From the NCBI RefSeq assembly GCF_024809975.1, contig NZ_JANUDY010000005.1, positions 186,001 through 250,000 of the forward strand: a stretch of DNA of 64,000 nt. Direction: 5' to 3'. The DNA comes from Comamonas sp. BIGb0152 (GTDB taxonomy: Bacteria; Pseudomonadota; Gammaproteobacteria; Burkholderiales; Burkholderiaceae_C). Each line of letters opens with the position of its first letter. The stretch's first letter is position 1. The notes under the pieces were generated by a model. That model was not told the origin of the DNA. It worked only from the letters and a program-made list of their open reading frames with translations, and did no database searches. A program made the translations under genes and the position numbers. Below, one piece after another: positions 35,470 to 44,188 of this stretch.

Positions 35470-36155
35470 ACTTTTCGGCGTTGAGCGATGACTGGCTCTA
35501 CCTGCTGGTGGGCACTTTTCCCGAAGGGCCGCCGGGCGGTGCCTTGCTGAGCCTGATCCTGAGCGCTATCTCGGGCCTGCTATCTGCCGTGCTGGGGCTG
35601 GCGTTGGGCATTGCGTTGGTGATGGGCAGCGGCAGGGCCTTGCAGTGCCTGCGCGTGGTGCTGGGCTTTTTGCGCGCCATTCCGGTGCTGCTGCTGATTT
35701 TCTGGATCTACTTTCTGCTGCCGGTGCTGTTCAAGCTCGATGTGCCGGGTAGTTTTTCGGTGGTTTGCGCGCTGTCGCTGGTCAGTGGTGCCTACCTGGC
35801 CCATGGCGTGGCAGCGGGCCTGCAGGCCATTGCGCCCGGCCAGTGGGATGCGGGCGCAGCGCTGGGCCTGACGCGCTGGCAGGTGCTGCGCAGCCTCATC
35901 CTGCCCCAGGCGCTGGCGGTGATGCTGCCCTCGTTTGTGAACCAGTGGGTGACCCTGATCAAGGACAGCTCGCTGGCCTATATCGTCGGGGTGGGCGAGC
36001 TGTCGTTTCTGTCCACCCAGGTCAATGCACGGCTGATGGTGCACCCGGCCGAGGTGTTCTTGCTGGTGGGTGCCATCTACTGGCTGATGTGCTCGGCGCT
36101 CAACTTGCTGGCCTGGGCGCTGGCGCGGCGCAGCCAGCCGCGTTTTGCCCGATGA
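35466..36155 (+). CDS. Polar amino acid ABC transporter permease (second subunit)
   Basis: 229 residues, same family as the preceding permease: VLGFLRAIPVLLLIFWIYFLLP and the EAA loop AHGVAAGLQAIAPGQWDAGAALGLTRWQVLRSLILPQALAVMLPS. The start overlaps the first permease by 4 nt. No ATP-binding subunit follows; instead a terminator and the convergent glpQ appear. The importer must therefore recruit an ATPase encoded elsewhere. Confidence 0.88.
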   Translation: MNFSALSDDWLYLLVGTFPEGPPGGALLSLILSAISGLLSAVLGLALGIALVMGSGRALQCLRVVLGFLRAIPVLLLIFWIYFLLPVLFKLDVPGSFSVVCALSLVSGAYLAHGVAAGLQAIAPGQWDAGAALGLTRWQVLRSLILPQALAVMLPSFVNQWVTLIKDSSLAYIVGVGELSFLSTQVNARLMVHPAEVFLLVGAIYWLMCSALNLLAWALARRSQPRFAR

Positions 36156-36169
36156 CGCAGGCATGAAAA

Positions 36170-36188
36170 AAGGACGCCAGGCGTCCTT
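36170..36188 (-). terminator. Intrinsic terminator for glpQ
   Basis: 8-bp stem AAGGACGC / GCGTCCTT with CAG loop. On the minus strand it is followed by a T run, so it mainly serves the minus-strand gene; it also separates the convergent permease. Confidence 0.75.
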
Positions 36189-36212
36189 GGGGGTAGGTGC
36201 TGCTGCCCGTGC

Positions 36213-37574
36213 TTACTGGTTCTTCAGCTCGGCGATGTAGGCATCGCGTGCCTTCACGCCGGTGGGGGTGAAGTCGGTGAACACGCCGTCAATGCCCAGG
36301 CGGTAGTAGGCCAGGAACTCTTGCACCGGATCACCCTTGTAGATGCCGGCCAGGCGGCGCGCTTCGTTGCGGAAGGTGAAGCTGTGCACGATCAGGCCGG
36401 CCTTGTGGGCGTTGGCGATCAGGCCGGTGTCCTTGAGGGTGTTGACATCCTTCAAACCAGCGCCTTCCTTGAACGGCACCACGGAGTGGGCCAGGATCTG
36501 TGGCTTCCAGGGGCCGATGCCATCGGCATAGGTCTTGATCTCGGCCAGGCCGGCAGGGGTCTGCATCACGGCAAAGGTGCGGGCATCGCCGGCCAGGGTC
36601 CAGCTGTAGGGGCGGCCGCTGATAAAGGTCCATTCATCGGTGGTGATGTAGACCATCGAGCCATCTTTGAGGTCGAAGTCATTGCCATCGATCAGCTGCA
36701 CGCCCTTGGCCTTCATGCCGGCCTTGCGCAGGTACTTGAGGCTGTCGGGGTCAAAGCTCTGGATGTAGATGGCCGAGTCCTTGCTGTTGAGCTTGTTCTT
36801 CTCCAGCAGGGCCATCACGGCATCTTCAAAGGGGTGGCTGCCGCTGCCGCAACCATTGGCAATCGCCTGCTGGTTGTTCCAGTAGGGGTTCTTGGTTTCG
36901 GCGTATACGGGGATGCTGCGGCCCAGCGACTTGCCCTTGGCCGCAGCGATGTCGATCACATCCTGGGCGCTGATCAGGGGCAGCTTGCCATTCCACTCGG
37001 TAGGGCGGTCGGCGCGGTTGTCCAAGGTGGTGCCGGCAATCCAGTCGCGCAGCTCTTGCATCGTGAAGTCGCTGATCGACCAGTCATTGCTGTGGTCTTC
37101 GCCATCGACGATCAGCGCCTTGAGCACCGACTTCTGGTTGCCCGGCTCGACCAGGTCGCTCAGGTACTGGCTGGGGCCGTTGGCGGGGATGGCGGGGTAT
37201 TTCACATTCACCAGCACGCCCTTGGTGGTGCGCTTGCGGGCCGCCACGGTGGCATTGGTCTTGGCCACGTCGGCGATGTTGGTGCTGTCGCTCAGCCAGG
37301 CGTTGTGGCGCGCCACCAGCTGGCAGTCACGCGTCATGTGCATGTCCAGCTCCAGCATGTCGGCGCCGGCGTCTGCGGCCTTTTCGTAGGCCATGCGGGT
37401 CTGCTCGGGGTACATGCCGGAGTAGCCACGGTGGGCGATCACCTGGGGCTGCTTGCCGTCCAGCGTCTTGAAGCTCGGGTCGTCATCGCCGCCGCCGCAA
37501 GCGGTCATCAGCAGGGCCGCACACATGGCTGCGCCCAGCGTGGCCAGGCGAAATGTGGGTTGGTGTGTTGTCAT
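36213..37574 (-). CDS. glpQ: Glycerophosphodiester phosphodiesterase lipoprotein (GlpQ-like)
   Basis: 453 residues. A signal with lipobox LLMTACGGG (Cys near residue 26) indicates a lipid-anchored periplasmic or outer-membrane enzyme. The catalytic TIM-barrel signatures are intact: VIAHRGYSGMYPEQT (HR and E), LELDMHMTRDCQLVARHNAWL (ExD and second His) and a late YAETKNPYW. It hydrolyses deacylated phospholipid headgroup diesters to glycerol-3-phosphate. The start at 37574 has GGGGA upstream. Confidence 0.9.
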   Translation of the reverse strand: MTTHQPTFRLATLGAAMCAALLMTACGGGDDDPSFKTLDGKQPQVIAHRGYSGMYPEQTRMAYEKAADAGADMLELDMHMTRDCQLVARHNAWLSDSTNIADVAKTNATVAARKRTTKGVLVNVKYPAIPANGPSQYLSDLVEPGNQKSVLKALIVDGEDHSNDWSISDFTMQELRDWIAGTTLDNRADRPTEWNGKLPLISAQDVIDIAAAKGKSLGRSIPVYAETKNPYWNNQQAIANGCGSGSHPFEDAVMALLEKNKLNSKDSAIYIQSFDPDSLKYLRKAGMKAKGVQLIDGNDFDLKDGSMVYITTDEWTFISGRPYSWTLAGDARTFAVMQTPAGLAEIKTYADGIGPWKPQILAHSVVPFKEGAGLKDVNTLKDTGLIANAHKAGLIVHSFTFRNEARRLAGIYKGDPVQEFLAYYRLGIDGVFTDFTPTGVKARDAYIAELKNQ

Positions 37575-37847
37575 AGTCCGTTGTCCCCAGGGTTGGTAAA
37601 TCAGCAAATGGATGGATGCTGCGGGGGCGGTATGACGGCACTGTGACAGTGCGCAAAGCGCGTCAACGGCTCACAACAGGCGGCGTGTGCAGGCCCTTGT
37701 CGGCCGTTGAAACCGCCTGTAAAGAACAGCCAAACCAACCGCTGCAGACATCCGATTCCAACGCACCAGCGTAGTGCAAGCCAGGCAGCGGGCCCAGTGT
37801 TTTCGATGCTGCAGCGCGGCAACTGTGGTGTTCTATCCAATCGCCGA

Positions 37848-38117
37848 TCAGGCGCGGCCCAGCCACCAGATCAGGCCCAGGGCCAGCGCGGCGGGCACGG
37901 CAAAGTTGAGCAGCAAGATGGGCAGCTCCTGCGCGACGGTGTAGCCGGCCTTGTTCACCCCCACCCACAGGTTGACCAGAGCCACCCCCAGCCAGGCGGG
38001 GATGAAGTACTTGGCCGCCAGCATGATGCTGGCCGCATCGGCCCCCCAGAGCTTGCCCAAGAGGGCAAAAACGGCCAGCAGCAGCAGGCCGGTGAGCATG
38101 ACCAAGAGCATATGCAT
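37848..38117 (-). CDS. Small three-helix membrane protein, unknown function
   Basis: 89 residues: hydrophobic helices near 5-22, 35-55 and 63-85, ending WWLGRA. The ATG at 38117 has a good AAGGAG 6 nt upstream; the TTG at 38123 lies too close to it. No motif is recognised. It lies 43 nt downstream of the SDR gene on the same strand and may be co-transcribed with it. Confidence 0.65.
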   Translation of the reverse strand: MHMLLVMLTGLLLLAVFALLGKLWGADAASIMLAAKYFIPAWLGVALVNLWVGVNKAGYTVAQELPILLLNFAVPAALALGLIWWLGRA

Positions 38118-38160
38118 TTGCAACTCCTTGTGGTGGTTGGAGGGCGGTGCCCTCCGCCCC

Positions 38161-38940
38161 TTATTTTGTCGTATAGCCGCCGTTGATCAGAATGGTCTGC
38201 CCGGTGATCCACCAGCCATCGCTCACCAGGTGGCGCACAAAGGGCACCACGTCTTCGATGTCGGTCAGGCCGGTCTGGCTGAACGGGGACAGTGCCGCCG
38301 CGCTCTTGTGGTAGGCCTGCGCGTCGGCGCTTTCCTGGCCGTAGAAGAAGGGCGTGTCCATGGGTCCGGGGCCCACGGCGGTGACGGAGATGCCGCGCGC
38401 GCCCAGCTCCTTGGCTGCTGCGCGGGTGTAGTGCTCAACGGGGGCCTTGGTGCCGGCATAGACCGAATAGAAGGGCGTGAACGCGCCCAGCAGCGACGTG
38501 ACCAGGGTGCAGATCTTGCCGCCGTCGTTCACCTGTTTGCCCGCTTCTTTCAGAAAGAAGAAAGCGGCCTTGTTGTTGACCGCATCCATCTCGTCAAACT
38601 CGGCTTCGCTGATGTCTGCCATCGGCTTTTTCAGCACCTTGCCGACGGTGTTGATGGCGATGTCGGGGCGGCCCACGGCGGCCACGGCATCGCTGAACAG
38701 CTTTTTCACGGAGGTGGCGGTGCTCAAGTCGCCCTGCAGGGCCACGGCGGTGGCGCCCAGTTTTTCCAGCGCTGCCACGGTCTTGAGCGCATCGGCCTTG
38801 CTGGCCGCGCTGTGGTAGTGGATGGCGACGGCCTTGGCACCATGCTGGACGAAATCGGTGGCCAGCAGGCCGCCCAGGTTCTTGGCGCCGCCGGCGATCA
38901 AGACGGTCTTGCCCTGCAGGCTGTGTTGGGGGTTGGACAT
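38161..38940 (-). CDS. Short-chain dehydrogenase/reductase (SDR)
   Basis: 259 residues, cytosolic NAD(P)-dependent oxidoreductase. The coenzyme motif is VLIAGGAKNLGGLLA, an altered TGxxxGxG. INTVGKV replaces the usual NNAG, and the catalytic pair is SVYAGTK (Tyr/Lys); VTAVGPGPMDTPFF follows. An AGGAG ribosome site precedes the ATG. It is divergent from a LysR gene that probably controls it. The substrate cannot be read from sequence. Confidence 0.88.
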   Translation of the reverse strand: MSNPQHSLQGKTVLIAGGAKNLGGLLATDFVQHGAKAVAIHYHSAASKADALKTVAALEKLGATAVALQGDLSTATSVKKLFSDAVAAVGRPDIAINTVGKVLKKPMADISEAEFDEMDAVNNKAAFFFLKEAGKQVNDGGKICTLVTSLLGAFTPFYSVYAGTKAPVEHYTRAAAKELGARGISVTAVGPGPMDTPFFYGQESADAQAYHKSAAALSPFSQTGLTDIEDVVPFVRHLVSDGWWITGQTILINGGYTTK

Positions 38941-38996
38941 GAAAAGCTCCTGTGGATAGGTCAGAGCTGTTCAGCGTAATTGGTCGCAAAACAAAG

Positions 38997-39013
38997 ATAA
39001 ATATAGAATTTAT
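38997..39013. promoter_or_regulatory. Candidate LysR operator between SDR and LysR genes
   Basis: ATAAAT and ATTTAT arms with a 5-nt spacer form an AT-rich interrupted palindrome compatible with the T-N11-A LysR box, centred 58 nt before the LysR start. Confidence 0.4.
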
Positions 39014-39062
39014 TCCATGTTTATCCAGAAATTACTAACAATGACTGCGCCGCAGGCCTGCC

Positions 39063-39986
39063 ATGGACCGTATTGACCTGTTGCGCATCTTTTTGCGCGT
39101 GGCCGCCACCGGCAGCTTTTCCCAGGCGGCCGACCAGCTGGCGCTGCCCCGGCCCACGGTGTCGCTGGCGGTGCAGCAATTGGAGGCCCGCCTGGGCACG
39201 CGCCTGCTCCACCGCACCACGCGCAAGGTGGCCCTGACCTTGGACGGCCAGGCGCTGGTCGACGGTGCCAGCAGCCTGGTCGATGAGATGCAGGAGCTGG
39301 AGCAGCGCTTTCGCCCGCAGGCGCATGCGCTGGCCGGGCGCTTGCGCATCGATGTGCCCAGCCGTGTGGCGCGGCTGATCGTGGCGCCCGCCTTGCCGGC
39401 CTTGCTGGCGCAGCACCCGGGGCTGGAGGTGGATTTGGGCTCCAGCGACCGGGCGGTGGACCTGGTGCAGGAGCATATCGACTGCGCCTTGCGCGTGGGC
39501 CCGCTGGCCGACAGCTCCCTGGTGGCCAAGTCGCTGGGCAGCATGCAGCTCATCAACTGCGCCAGCCCCGCCTACCTGGCCCGGCATGGCACACCGCGCA
39601 GCCCGGCCGACCTGGCGGGCCACCAAAGCGTGCACTACAACTCCCCCACCAGCGGCCGCCCCGCGCCCTGGGAATGGGTGGAGGGCGGCACCGAACACAG
39701 CATGGTGCTGCCCGGTGCCGTGGGTGCCAACCATGTGGAGAGCTATATCGCCTGCGCGCTGGCCGGCCTGGGGCTGATCCAGATACCGCGCTACGACGTG
39801 CAGGTGCATCTGCAATCGGCTGAGCTGGTGGAAGTGTTGCAGGCCTACCCGCCGCCCGCGCTGCCCGTGCATGTGCTCTATCTGCACCGGGCGCATGTAT
39901 CGCGCCGGGTGCGGGTGTTCATCGATTGGATCGCGCAGCTTTTGGTGCAGGCCGGTGCCATTGCGCCCGGCCCAGCGGGGACTTGA
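39063..39986 (+). CDS. LysR-family regulator
   Basis: 307 residues of the CrgA/DsdC-type subgroup. The N-terminal DNA-binding helix-turn-helix is clear (FLRVAATGSFSQAADQLALPRPTVSLAVQQLEARLGTRLLHRTTRKVALT). The effector domain begins near residue 90 (LRIDVPSRVARLIVAPALP). It is divergent from the SDR gene, its likely target. Its stop codon directly abuts the stop of the convergent ankyrin gene. Confidence 0.88.
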   Translation: MDRIDLLRIFLRVAATGSFSQAADQLALPRPTVSLAVQQLEARLGTRLLHRTTRKVALTLDGQALVDGASSLVDEMQELEQRFRPQAHALAGRLRIDVPSRVARLIVAPALPALLAQHPGLEVDLGSSDRAVDLVQEHIDCALRVGPLADSSLVAKSLGSMQLINCASPAYLARHGTPRSPADLAGHQSVHYNSPTSGRPAPWEWVEGGTEHSMVLPGAVGANHVESYIACALAGLGLIQIPRYDVQVHLQSAELVEVLQAYPPPALPVHVLYLHRAHVSRRVRVFIDWIAQLLVQAGAIAPGPAGT

Positions 39987-40658
39987 TCAGCGCGCGCCGG
40001 CCGCCGTCAGCATGCGCACCATGGCGCTGTAGCCGCGCTGCCGGGCGTGGGCCAGGGGCGTGACACCGTCCTTGTCGGCCAGGTTCACATCGGCCTTGGC
40101 ATCGATGAGCAGCTGCAGAATCTGCTGGTGGCGCGGGCCGCCGTCGCTCAGGATGATGGCCTCCATCAGCGCCGTCCAGCCCAGGCGGTTGACATGGTTC
40201 ACCTCCACGCCGGCGTTGATGAGGGTGCGTACGGTCTCGACATGGCCGCGCTCAGCCGCCGGAATCAGCGCCGTGCCGCCATAGCGGTTGGTGCTGCGCA
40301 GATCGGCGCCATGGGCCAGGGTCATCTGCAAAATCTCCTGGTGGCCGCGTGCGCCGGCGTACAGGTAGGGGCTGTCTTCGATGTGGTCCTTGGCGTTGAC
40401 ATCGGCGCCTGCATCGATCAAGGCCTTGGCGGCGGCGACCTGGTTGCTCTGGGTTGCCACCAGCAGCGGCGTGCGGCCCTGGGCATCGCGTGCATCGATG
40501 GCGCTGGCGCCCGCGTTTTGCAGCAGTTGCTGGATGCGGCTGCTGTTATTGGCGGCAGCGGCCTGGTGCAGGGCGAGAGGGGTCATGTTTTGAGCGTGGG
40601 CAGCGGGCTGCGTCAGTTGAAAGGCCAGGCCAAGGCAGAGGCTGAGCAAGGGGCGCAT
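39987..40658 (-). CDS. Secreted ankyrin-repeat protein
   Basis: 223 residues: signal peptide (MRPLLSLCLGLAFQLTQPAAHAQ), then about five ankyrin repeats from residue 28 with typical DAQGRTPLLVATQ, GADVNAKDHIEDSPYLYAGARG, YGGTALIPAAERGHVETVRTLINAGVEVN and DKDGVTPLAHARQRG. Periplasmic ankyrin proteins bind partner proteins, for example catalases or effector immunity partners, but no partner is encoded nearby. The start at 40658 has AAAGGAG upstream. Confidence 0.82.
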   Translation of the reverse strand: MRPLLSLCLGLAFQLTQPAAHAQNMTPLALHQAAAANNSSRIQQLLQNAGASAIDARDAQGRTPLLVATQSNQVAAAKALIDAGADVNAKDHIEDSPYLYAGARGHQEILQMTLAHGADLRSTNRYGGTALIPAAERGHVETVRTLINAGVEVNHVNRLGWTALMEAIILSDGGPRHQQILQLLIDAKADVNLADKDGVTPLAHARQRGYSAMVRMLTAAGAR

Positions 40659-40849
40659 GCGGGTCTCCTTTGAACGGTTGTATTCAGATCGGGATACCAC
40701 GGCAGCGCGTACCCCTGGGATTCAGCACTCCAAAAATCATAGCTGGCTGTGCATGCTTGGTGGGCGCGATTTGCCATTCTTGCATATGGCCTACAAGACG
40801 CCCAGTGGGCTGACAACTGCTACCGCGAACCGGCCAGATGCAGCGGTTT

Positions 40850-41476
40850 TTACAGCGCCAGATCGGTCCACTCGCCAGGCTGCAGGCCAGCGAGCGAGTA
40901 GGGGCCGATGGCCATGCGCACCAGGCGCAAGGTGGGGTGGCCGACGGCAGCCGTCATGCGCCGCACCTGGCGGTTGCGGCCTTCGCGGATGATGAGCTCG
41001 ATCCAGCAATCGGGCACGCTCTGGCGCACGCGGATGGGCGGGTGGCGCGGCCACATCGCAGGCTGGGGATCGAGCATGCGTACCTGGGCGGGCAGGGTCT
41101 TGCCGTCTTTCAGTGCCACGCCGTCGCGAAGCTGCTGCAGGGCCGCTGCATCGGGAATGCCTTCGACCTGCACCCAGTAGGTCTTGGCCATCTTGTGGCG
41201 CGGGTCGGCAATGCGGGCCTGCAACTGGCCATCATTGGTCAGCAGCAGCAGGCCTTCGCTGTCGCCATCGAGCCGGCCAGCCACATAGACGCCGGGCACG
41301 GCAATGTAATCCTTGAGGCCTTGCCAGCGCCCCTCGGGCGTGAACTGGCTGACAACGCCATAGGGCTTGTGAAAGCCCAACAACCTGGGCGGACCTGCGG
41401 GGCTTGCGGGTTGGGATGGCTTGAGGAATTTGACCGGGCCGCCGCTCTTGCGCGGCCGCATACGCTCGGGCTTCAC
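40850..41476 (-). CDS. rluE: 23S rRNA pseudouridine synthase, RluE/RsuA family
   Basis: 208 residues. After a basic tail (1-30) come LLGFHKPYGVVSQFTP and the catalytic VAGRLDGDSEGLLLLTNDG with its Asp near residue 70. KMAKTYWVQVEG and the C-terminal IREGRNRQVRRMTAAVGHPTLRLVRMAIG follow. There is no S4 domain, which fits RluE (U2457 of 23S rRNA) rather than RsuA or RluB. It overlaps the GntR gene by 4 nt. Confidence 0.88.
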   Translation of the reverse strand: MKPERMRPRKSGGPVKFLKPSQPASPAGPPRLLGFHKPYGVVSQFTPEGRWQGLKDYIAVPGVYVAGRLDGDSEGLLLLTNDGQLQARIADPRHKMAKTYWVQVEGIPDAAALQQLRDGVALKDGKTLPAQVRMLDPQPAMWPRHPPIRVRQSVPDCWIELIIREGRNRQVRRMTAAVGHPTLRLVRMAIGPYSLAGLQPGEWTDLAL

Positions 41477-42159
41477 CGCTGCACGGGGCTCAGGGTGGCA
41501 CGCAGGCGCTCGCCGGGCGCGGCTTCGGGCGGCGGCGGCGTGGTCTCCAGCGCCTCTTCCACATTGCCGATATGGGCCAGCATCAATGCGCGGGCCTGTG
41601 CGGTATCACCGCGCTCCAGCGCTGCAACGATGCTGGCATGGTCGGCGCAGGACTGCTCGGCGCTGTGGTCGGACTGGTAGAGCGTGGCCGCCAAGGTGGT
41701 GCGGGCGGTCAGATCGCGCAAGGTGTCGGCCAGCAGGCGGTGGCCCATGTTCTCGGCCAGGCAGACATGGAAATCGGCCAGCAAGAAGGCGCGCGTGGCG
41801 GCATCGGCGCCCTGGATCGCGCGCTGCTCCTCGTCGATATGCAGGCGCAGCTGGCGAATCACCTGCTGCATGGGGCGGCCGGCAGTCTCCAGAATGCCGG
41901 CCTCGATGATGCGCCGGGCGGCAAAGGCGTCGCGTGCCTCCTCGGCGCTGGGTTGCACCACATACCAGCCCCGGCGCGGCTGCACCTGCACAAAGCCGCG
42001 CGCCTGCAGCTGCATCAGCGCCTCACGCACCAAGGTGCGGCTGACCGAGAAGTTGTCTGCCAGCGCCTGCTCCCCCAAGCGCTCCCCGGGGGAGAGCTTC
42101 TGCGCGAGGATGGCTTCGACGACGCGTTCTGCAATGGTGGTGGGGCTGACAGCGGTCAT
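41473..42159 (-). CDS. GntR-family regulator, FCD (FadR/VanR) type
   Basis: 228 residues: winged helix-turn-helix (SPGERLGEQALADNFSVSRTLVREALMQLQARGFVQVQPRRGWYV) then an all-helical FCD ligand domain with metal-ligand-like histidines. The start at 42159 (MTAVSPTTIAERV) was chosen because the upstream frame overlaps dctA. It lies 4 nt behind the dctA stop, so it is likely in one transcript with dctA and may feed back on it through repeated TTGTATRCAA sites upstream of dctA. Confidence 0.88.
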   Translation of the reverse strand: MTAVSPTTIAERVVEAILAQKLSPGERLGEQALADNFSVSRTLVREALMQLQARGFVQVQPRRGWYVVQPSAEEARDAFAARRIIEAGILETAGRPMQQVIRQLRLHIDEEQRAIQGADAATRAFLLADFHVCLAENMGHRLLADTLRDLTARTTLAATLYQSDHSAEQSCADHASIVAALERGDTAQARALMLAHIGNVEEALETTPPPPEAAPGERLRATLSPVQR

Positions 42160-42163
42160 GGGC

Positions 42164-43471
42164 TCAGGCGTGGGGTGTAGACAGCTCCGATTGTGCCGTG
42201 TCTTGCGGTAGTTTCTCGCCATTGAGCACCTTATGGGCCCGTTCGCGGTCGATATCGCCTTCCCAGGACGCAATGGCCACGGTGGCCACGCAGTTGCCGA
42301 TCAGGTTGCCCAGTGCGCGGGCAATGCCCATGAACCAGTCCACCGACAGCACCAGCACCAGGCCGATGGCCGGAATCGCGGGGATGGCATGCAAGGTGGC
42401 GGCCAGCACCACAATCGCCGAGCCCGGCACGCCGTGCGCGCCCTTGGAGGTGACCAGCGCAATGGCCAGGATGGTCAGCAGATCGGTCATCGAGATCGGC
42501 GTGTTGGTGGCCTGGGCAATAAACACCGCCGCCAAGGTGATGTAGATCGAGAACGCATCGAGGTTGAAGGAGTAGCCGGTGGGGATCACCAGGCCGACCG
42601 TGGAGTCACGGATGCCCAGGTGGCGCAGCTTGGCCATGACCTGGGGCAGCACGCTGTCGGACGAGGTGGTGGCGAACACCACCATCAGCTCCTCGCGCAG
42701 GTAGCGCAGCAGCTTGATGAGGCTAAAGCCCGAGACCCGCATCGCAAAGCCCAGCACCACAAACACAAAGAAGGCGACGGCGACATAGAACAGCAGCACC
42801 AGCATGCCCAGCTGCTTGAGCGAGCCCACGCCGTACTGGCCAACGGTAAAGGCGATGGCGCCCAACACGCCCAGCGGCGCCAGCTTGATGATGATGCCCA
42901 TCACCTTGAACAGCACATGCGACAGGGTGTCGATCAGCAGGCTGACCGGCGCGCCGCGCTCGCCCAGCATGGTCAGCCCGCAGCCAAACAGCACGGCAAA
43001 CAGCAGCACCTGCAGCACATCGCCGGTGGCGAAGGCCTGCACCACGGTGGTGGGGATCAGCTTCATCAGAAAATCGACCGTGCCGCCGCTGGTCAGCTTG
43101 TCGGCATTGCTGGCGTAAGCGCTCATGGCCGAGGCATCGAGCTTGCTCGGGTCCACATTCATGCCTGCACCAGGTTGGAACACAAAGGCCAGCACCAGGC
43201 CCAACACCAGTGCAATGGTGGTGAGCACCTCGAAGTAGATCAGCGCCTTGACGCCGACCCGGCCCACGCGCTTGAGGTCCCCCGCGCCGGCAATGCCATG
43301 CACCACCACGCAGAACACCAGCACCGGGATGATCATCTTGATGAGCTTGATGAAAGCATCCCCCAGCGGCTTGAGCTTGACGGCCCAATCCGGGGCCAGC
43401 AGCCCGATGAGCACCCCCACGATGAGAGCCACCACCACCTGCCCGAACAGCGATCTGACAAAACGACGCAT
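42164..43471 (-). CDS. dctA: C4-dicarboxylate/proton-sodium symporter DctA
   Basis: 435 residues with eight membrane spans plus two re-entrant loops. Family signatures are visible: MIIPVLVFCVVVHGIAG, the serine-rich HP1 loop VFATTSSDSVLPQVMAKL, and TM7/HP2 VGLVIPTGYSFNLDAFSIYITLAAVFIAQATN followed by TSKGAHGVPGSAIVVLAATL. It imports succinate, fumarate and malate. The ATG at 43471 has AAGGA about 6 nt upstream; the ATG at 43477 is too close to it. Confidence 0.93.
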   Translation of the reverse strand: MRRFVRSLFGQVVVALIVGVLIGLLAPDWAVKLKPLGDAFIKLIKMIIPVLVFCVVVHGIAGAGDLKRVGRVGVKALIYFEVLTTIALVLGLVLAFVFQPGAGMNVDPSKLDASAMSAYASNADKLTSGGTVDFLMKLIPTTVVQAFATGDVLQVLLFAVLFGCGLTMLGERGAPVSLLIDTLSHVLFKVMGIIIKLAPLGVLGAIAFTVGQYGVGSLKQLGMLVLLFYVAVAFFVFVVLGFAMRVSGFSLIKLLRYLREELMVVFATTSSDSVLPQVMAKLRHLGIRDSTVGLVIPTGYSFNLDAFSIYITLAAVFIAQATNTPISMTDLLTILAIALVTSKGAHGVPGSAIVVLAATLHAIPAIPAIGLVLVLSVDWFMGIARALGNLIGNCVATVAIASWEGDIDRERAHKVLNGEKLPQDTAQSELSTPHA

Positions 43472-43488
43472 ACGCATTCCTTTTGAGT

Positions 43489-43520
43489 TTGTATACAAGT
43501 TATAAAATTCTTGTATGCAA
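43489..43520. promoter_or_regulatory. Paired operator-like sites upstream of dctA
   Basis: TTGTATACAA (43489-43498, a perfect palindrome) and TTGTATGCAA (43511-43520) are centred 22 nt apart, two helical turns, immediately upstream of dctA. The pattern fits FCD-type GntR operators and the gntR gene is adjacent. Confidence 0.6.
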
Positions 43521-43635
43521 AATGTACCCAAGCACCTAACAATCAGTGAACAGGGATTACCCGTGAGCGTTCACCGACTTGTGCAGCCTGGGAGACACAA
43601 GCAAAAAGCCTGCCATGCAAGTTGCAAGACAGGCC

Positions 43636-43645
43636 TTGTATGCAA
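43636..43645. promoter_or_regulatory. Third copy of the dctA operator-like site
   Basis: TTGTATGCAA again, about 125 nt further upstream, between dctA and the RidA gene and flanked by CC/GG so that it can also form a short hairpin. Confidence 0.4.
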
Positions 43646-43691
43646 GGAGCGCTGCGTTCAGCGCCGTGCTGGGCAGTGCCAGGTGGCGCTA

Positions 43692-44057
43692 TCAGGCCTT
43701 TTCGACGGCGGCGACCACCACCACTTCGATCTTGTAGGCCGGGTTGCCCAGCAGGGCTTGCACGGTGGCGCGGGGGGGCGTGTGGCCGGGGGCGACCCAG
43801 GCGTCCCAGACGCTGTTCATCTGGCCGATTTCCGTGATGTCGGTCAGATAGATCTGGCACTGCAGGATGCTGGCCTTGCTCGATCCGGCTTCGCCCAGCA
43901 GGCGGTCGATATGGCCCAGCACTTCTTGCGTTTGGGTAACGATATCGGCGCCGGGGTTGTTCTCGGGGATCTGGCCGGCCAGGTAGACGGTGCCGTTGTG
44001 GATGGCGATTTCGGACAGGCGGGCGCCGACGTGGCGGCGGTCGATGGCAGAGGTCAT
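43692..44057 (-). CDS. RidA family protein (enamine/imine deaminase)
   Basis: 121 residues. RidA proteins hydrolyse reactive enamines and imines released by PLP enzymes such as threonine ammonia-lyase. Family segments are HNGTVYLAGQIPENN, LGHIDRLLGEAGSSKASILQCQIYLTDI and the catalytic-Arg region TPPRATVQALLGNPAYKIEVVVVAA. The start at 44057 was chosen at MTSAIDRR. A threonine ammonia-lyase gene lies 0.9 kb away, a functional match although not in one operon. Confidence 0.9.
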   Translation of the reverse strand: MTSAIDRRHVGARLSEIAIHNGTVYLAGQIPENNPGADIVTQTQEVLGHIDRLLGEAGSSKASILQCQIYLTDITEIGQMNSVWDAWVAPGHTPPRATVQALLGNPAYKIEVVVVAAVEKA

Positions 44058-44188
44058 GCTCGTCTTTCGGTAGCTGAAGGGGCAAAGGGGATAAGCAAAA
44101 ATCATAGCGCACCACCGGGCCGCTGCCCAGGCACAAGGCTGTTGCGGCACAATGGCCCTCTTCGCCCTTGCTGCCCCTGCCGCCCACC

